Source: Ollibium composti
GTDB lineage: Bacteria; Pseudomonadota; Alphaproteobacteria; Rhizobiales; Rhizobiaceae
Reading direction: 5' to 3'
Assembly: GCF_004801285.1 (NCBI RefSeq)
Contig: NZ_SSNY01000004.1
Location: 62,001 to 126,000 of the forward strand
Length of the DNA stretch: 64,000 nt
Position 1 is the first letter of the stretch. Every line of letters begins with the position of its first letter. This document shows, piece by piece, positions 61,785-64,000 of this stretch. The translations under genes were made by a program, and so were the position numbers. Under the pieces are notes generated by a model. The model was given only the letters and a program-made list of their open reading frames with translations, was not told the DNA's origin and made no database searches.

Positions 61785-62990
61785 TCACGCCGGGGCGCGG
61801 TTCGGCTGGCGGGCCTTCAATCGCGGGCTGACCAGCATGCCGCCGTAAAGCGCAGCGTAGCCGAGGAACGCCACCGCCCAAAGCCCTGCCGAGGCATGGA
61901 TGAGCATGTCTCGTCCGGGATCGAAGGCGGCAAGGATGCGCAGCAACGCGGCAAGCACGACGCAGGCATAGATCGCCACCGTGCCGGCGCTCGCCTTGAG
62001 GTCGCGGCCGGTATGGCCGAGCGTGGCGCGTGTCATCACCGCCAGCGTCATCGAGCCGATGGCGCCGACACCGAAGGCATGGACGGCGGCCGCCTCCGGC
62101 ACGCTGCCCGGCGCCAGCGCGGCACAGCCGGCCAGAAGAAGCCCGAGCGGCACGAAGGCATAGGCGACATGCAGCACCAGAACCAGCGGGTCGCGCGTGG
62201 TGCGGTATCCGGCCCAGCGGGCGAGCCGGGCGGCGTTGAACGTTGCTGCCGCCACCAGCACGACCCCGGTGCCGGTCCGCTCCGGCACGAAAGCCCACGC
62301 CGCCAGCGCCAGCGCCGAGATGGTGATCGCCACCGCATCGAAGCGGCCGAAGGGCGTGGGCAGCCGGCCCGGATTCTCGCGCGCCAGCCAGTTGCGGGTG
62401 AAGCTCGGGATGATGCGCCCGCCGATCACCATGATGAGCACGATGGCAGCGCCGATGCCGAGGCGGCGGGCGAGATCGGACGCACCGAGCGCATGCGCCT
62501 CGACATGGAAGACGACATTGGCGGCGAACAGCACGCTGATCGGCGCCAGCACCTTGAGGTTGCGCCAGTTACGCCCCGCGACGATCTCGATGGCGGCGGC
62601 TGCGGCCACAGCCAACAAGAAGGCGCAGTCGACGACGGCGGCCGGCAGCCAGCCCAAGGGACCGGAGAAGAACACGGCCATCCGTCCGGCCAGCCACAGC
62701 AGCACCAGCAAAAGCAGCGGCGTGCCCTGCACCGGCAGGCGGCCGGTCCAGTTGGGGATGGCAGTGAGCAGGAAGCCGGTGACGACCGCCGTCAGGTAGC
62801 CGAACAGCATCTCATGGATATGCCAGTCCACCGGCGCGAAGGCGCTTTGCGTATCGAGGTCGCCGTAGAACAGCGGCAGCCAGAACAGGATGGCGCCGCC
62901 CGCCTGCAACGAGGCCAGCAGGAAGAACGGCCTGAAACCATAGGAGAGAACCGCCGGATAATTGCCCGGCCGGGTGCGCGGGATAGCCAT
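61785..62990 (-). CDS. nnrS: NnrS family heme/copper membrane protein
   Basis: A 401-residue polytopic membrane protein with about twelve helices and the NnrS hallmarks LSYGFRPFFLLASLQAGGAI, VDWHIHEMLFGYLTAVVTGF and IGGRIIPSFTRNWLA. The conserved His residues (HIHEM, NVVFHVEAHALG, TRATLGHTGRD) probably bind heme and copper. NnrS eases nitrosative stress and is often under NO-responsive control. It starts 1 bp after the NsrR-like gene. Confidence 0.92.
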   Translation of the reverse strand: MAIPRTRPGNYPAVLSYGFRPFFLLASLQAGGAILFWLPLFYGDLDTQSAFAPVDWHIHEMLFGYLTAVVTGFLLTAIPNWTGRLPVQGTPLLLLVLLWLAGRMAVFFSGPLGWLPAAVVDCAFLLAVAAAAAIEIVAGRNWRNLKVLAPISVLFAANVVFHVEAHALGASDLARRLGIGAAIVLIMVIGGRIIPSFTRNWLARENPGRLPTPFGRFDAVAITISALALAAWAFVPERTGTGVVLVAAATFNAARLARWAGYRTTRDPLVLVLHVAYAFVPLGLLLAGCAALAPGSVPEAAAVHAFGVGAIGSMTLAVMTRATLGHTGRDLKASAGTVAIYACVVLAALLRILAAFDPGRDMLIHASAGLWAVAFLGYAALYGGMLVSPRLKARQPNRAPA

Positions 62991-62991
62991 G

Positions 62992-63444
62992 TCACGGCGC
63001 CGCCTGTTCGAGGTGCTGCGGCGGCACGCGCGAACCGAAATCGCGCGGCATCAGCGCGATATCCGCCAGCGTGTAGCGGTCCAGCGTGGCGTGGAAGGAG
63101 GCCATGGCGTCGTTCAGCATGCGCGGCAGCTTGCAGCGCTGGGTAATCACGCACTGATTGCCGGTGGCGAAACATTCGACCAGCGCGAAGTCCGGTTCCG
63201 TCAGACGGATGACGTCGCCGATGCAGATATCCTGCGGCGCCCGCCCGAGCGTCAGCCCGCCGGAGCGGCCGCGCACCGATTTCAGGAATCCGGCGCGCGT
63301 CAGCGTGTTCGCCACCTTGTTGAGATGCGTCTTCGACACGCCGAAGACGCGCGCCGCCTCCTCAATGGTGATGAGCCGGTCGCCCGCCGAGGCGGCGTAC
63401 ATCAGCATGCGCAGCGCATAGTCGGAAAAATTGGTCAGCCGCAT
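62992..63444 (-). CDS. nsrR: Rrf2 family NO-sensing regulator (NsrR-like)
   Basis: A 150-residue Rrf2 protein. The winged helix begins MRLTNFSDYALRMLMYAAS and includes EEAARVFGVSKTHLNKVANT. Three cysteines, Cys91, Cys98 and Cys104, in a Cx6Cx5C pattern, suit an Fe-S cluster as in NsrR. NsrR represses NO-detoxification genes until NO attacks the cluster. It lies within the operon it probably controls, between the hemoglobin and nnrS genes. IscR would have a different Cys spacing. Confidence 0.9.
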   Translation of the reverse strand: MRLTNFSDYALRMLMYAASAGDRLITIEEAARVFGVSKTHLNKVANTLTRAGFLKSVRGRSGGLTLGRAPQDICIGDVIRLTEPDFALVECFATGNQCVITQRCKLPRMLNDAMASFHATLDRYTLADIALMPRDFGSRVPPQHLEQAAP

Positions 63445-63460
63445 CGAACCGGGTTCCGCT

Positions 63461-63919
63461 TCACAGGGACTCGGCCAGGATCGGCCGCACGTCCATCGTA
63501 TCCTCGCCCCGATTGAAGGCGATGGCGAGCCGGAAACTGTGGGCGATACGCAGCGCCCGTTCGAAGAACAGCGCCGCCACCGGCGGCGGGCAAAGCTGTT
63601 GGACGGTCGCCTTGAACAGCGTCAGCCAGCGCCGGAAATGCTCCTCGCCGATGCCCGGCAGGGCAAAGTGCGGCGGCAAAGGCCTGCCCTGATAGCGCGA
63701 GGTGCGCAAGAGCGTCGCCGACCAGAAATCGCACATCTTGGCCAGGTGATGCGACCATTCCTCGTCGGCGATCGCGCCGTTGAAGATCGGACCGAGCATG
63801 TCGTCGGCCCGGATCTTGTCATAGAAGCCGTACACGACGTCGCGGACCATCCGCTCGTCGAGCATGCTGGGAAGCGGCACGCCGTCGACGACGATCACCC
63901 GCTTGTCTACCACATTCAT
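63461..63919 (-). CDS. Group III truncated hemoglobin
   Basis: A 152-residue globin. The group III pattern is HLAKMCDFWSATLLRTSRYQ followed by GRPLPPHFALPGIGEEHFRR, with the proximal His in EEHFRRWLTLF. An N-terminal extension (VVDKRVIVVDGVPLPS) precedes the globin fold. It probably binds O2/NO and detoxifies NO together with NnrS. The ATG overlaps the stop of the upstream gene by four bases, and AGGAG lies about seven bases before it. The NsrR-like gene starts 16 bp downstream. Confidence 0.9.
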   Translation of the reverse strand: MNVVDKRVIVVDGVPLPSMLDERMVRDVVYGFYDKIRADDMLGPIFNGAIADEEWSHHLAKMCDFWSATLLRTSRYQGRPLPPHFALPGIGEEHFRRWLTLFKATVQQLCPPPVAALFFERALRIAHSFRLAIAFNRGEDTMDVRPILAESL

Positions 63920-64000
63920 AGTCTTCTCCTGCCGGTCAGTCCGAGGTTGCGCCGCGCCTCATCGTTCATCATGTCGGGCGTCCATTTCGGCTCGTAGGTC
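63916..64000 (-). CDS. C-terminal end of a DUF59/MIP18-like metal-sulfur assembly protein (partial)
   Basis: The window ends inside this gene; only the last 27 codons are seen, reading TYEPKWTPDMMNDEARRNLG and then LTGRRRL before TGA. The motif with WTPDMM and the end ARRNLG resembles the C-terminus of DUF59/PaaD-like Fe-S assembly proteins. It overlaps the hemoglobin gene (ATGA), so it is upstream in the same operon. The promoter and any NsrR or NnrR site lie outside the window. Confidence 0.6.
   Translation of the reverse strand, partial: TYEPKWTPDMMNDEARRNLGLTGRRRL

Overview
The window is GC-rich, densely packed DNA with alphaproteobacterial traits. It carries a Mrp/Pha cation antiporter with a fused PhaAB subunit, several LIV-type and other ABC transporters, IclR, RpiR, AraC and MarR regulators, and many ATGA start/stop overlaps. 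G-rich palindromic intergenic repeats of a kind common in Hyphomicrobiales are scattered through it. A member of Phyllobacteriaceae (Mesorhizobium/Aminobacter-like) is my best guess. This is inference from family content, not a database match. No rRNA, tRNA, CRISPR array, phage or complete insertion sequence was seen.

Layout. 1-7265: the 3' part of an amidase gene, convergent with phaABCDEFG, a Na+(K+)/H+ antiporter operon. 7412-7553: a small MITE-like element. 7554-12329: a BMP-type (nucleoside-like) ABC transporter. 12453-22796: a nine-gene minus-strand cluster holding a LIV-type transporter, a COG0523 GTPase, a YtcJ-like amidohydrolase, two short-chain dehydrogenases and a class III aminotransferase. 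It faces an IclR regulator gene at 22951. 23717-29926: a polyamine-type ABC transporter split over two divergent units, with an RpiR regulator and a DmpA-type peptidase. An AraC gene follows at 30047. 31007-37703: a second LIV transporter with a SnoaL-like protein, a MoaF-like protein and an SDR, divergent from an aldehyde dehydrogenase/GMC oxidoreductase pair (37891-40984). 40985-41732: a gene-poor stretch with palindromes and an unexplained 285-bp segment. 41733-49003: an aldehyde dehydrogenase and a nonsense-interrupted APC permease, divergent from an IclR-UPF0261-HAD-aminotransferase series. 49219-57811: the 4-hydroxyphenylacetate (homoprotocatechuate) meta-cleavage genes with AraC and MarR regulators. 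57819-61483: an FMN-binding protein, a truncated phosphoribosyltransferase and a cyanide-insensitive bd oxidase (cioAB) behind an FNR/FixK box. 61543-64000: a nitric-oxide-response operon (DUF59 tail, group III truncated hemoglobin, NsrR-like regulator, NnrS, small protein).

How it works together. Most of the window is modular catabolism: each module pairs an importer with oxidoreductases, aminotransferases or hydrolases and a local regulator. Two paralogous IclR genes, the hpa operon and, more weakly, the polyamine-type operon share an 18-bp element of the form GTTAA-N8-TTAAC, which suggests cross-regulation. In all four ABC systems whose binding-protein gene comes first, a hairpin or palindrome directly follows that gene, probably to set subunit ratios. 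The right end is a respiratory/NO-defence block.
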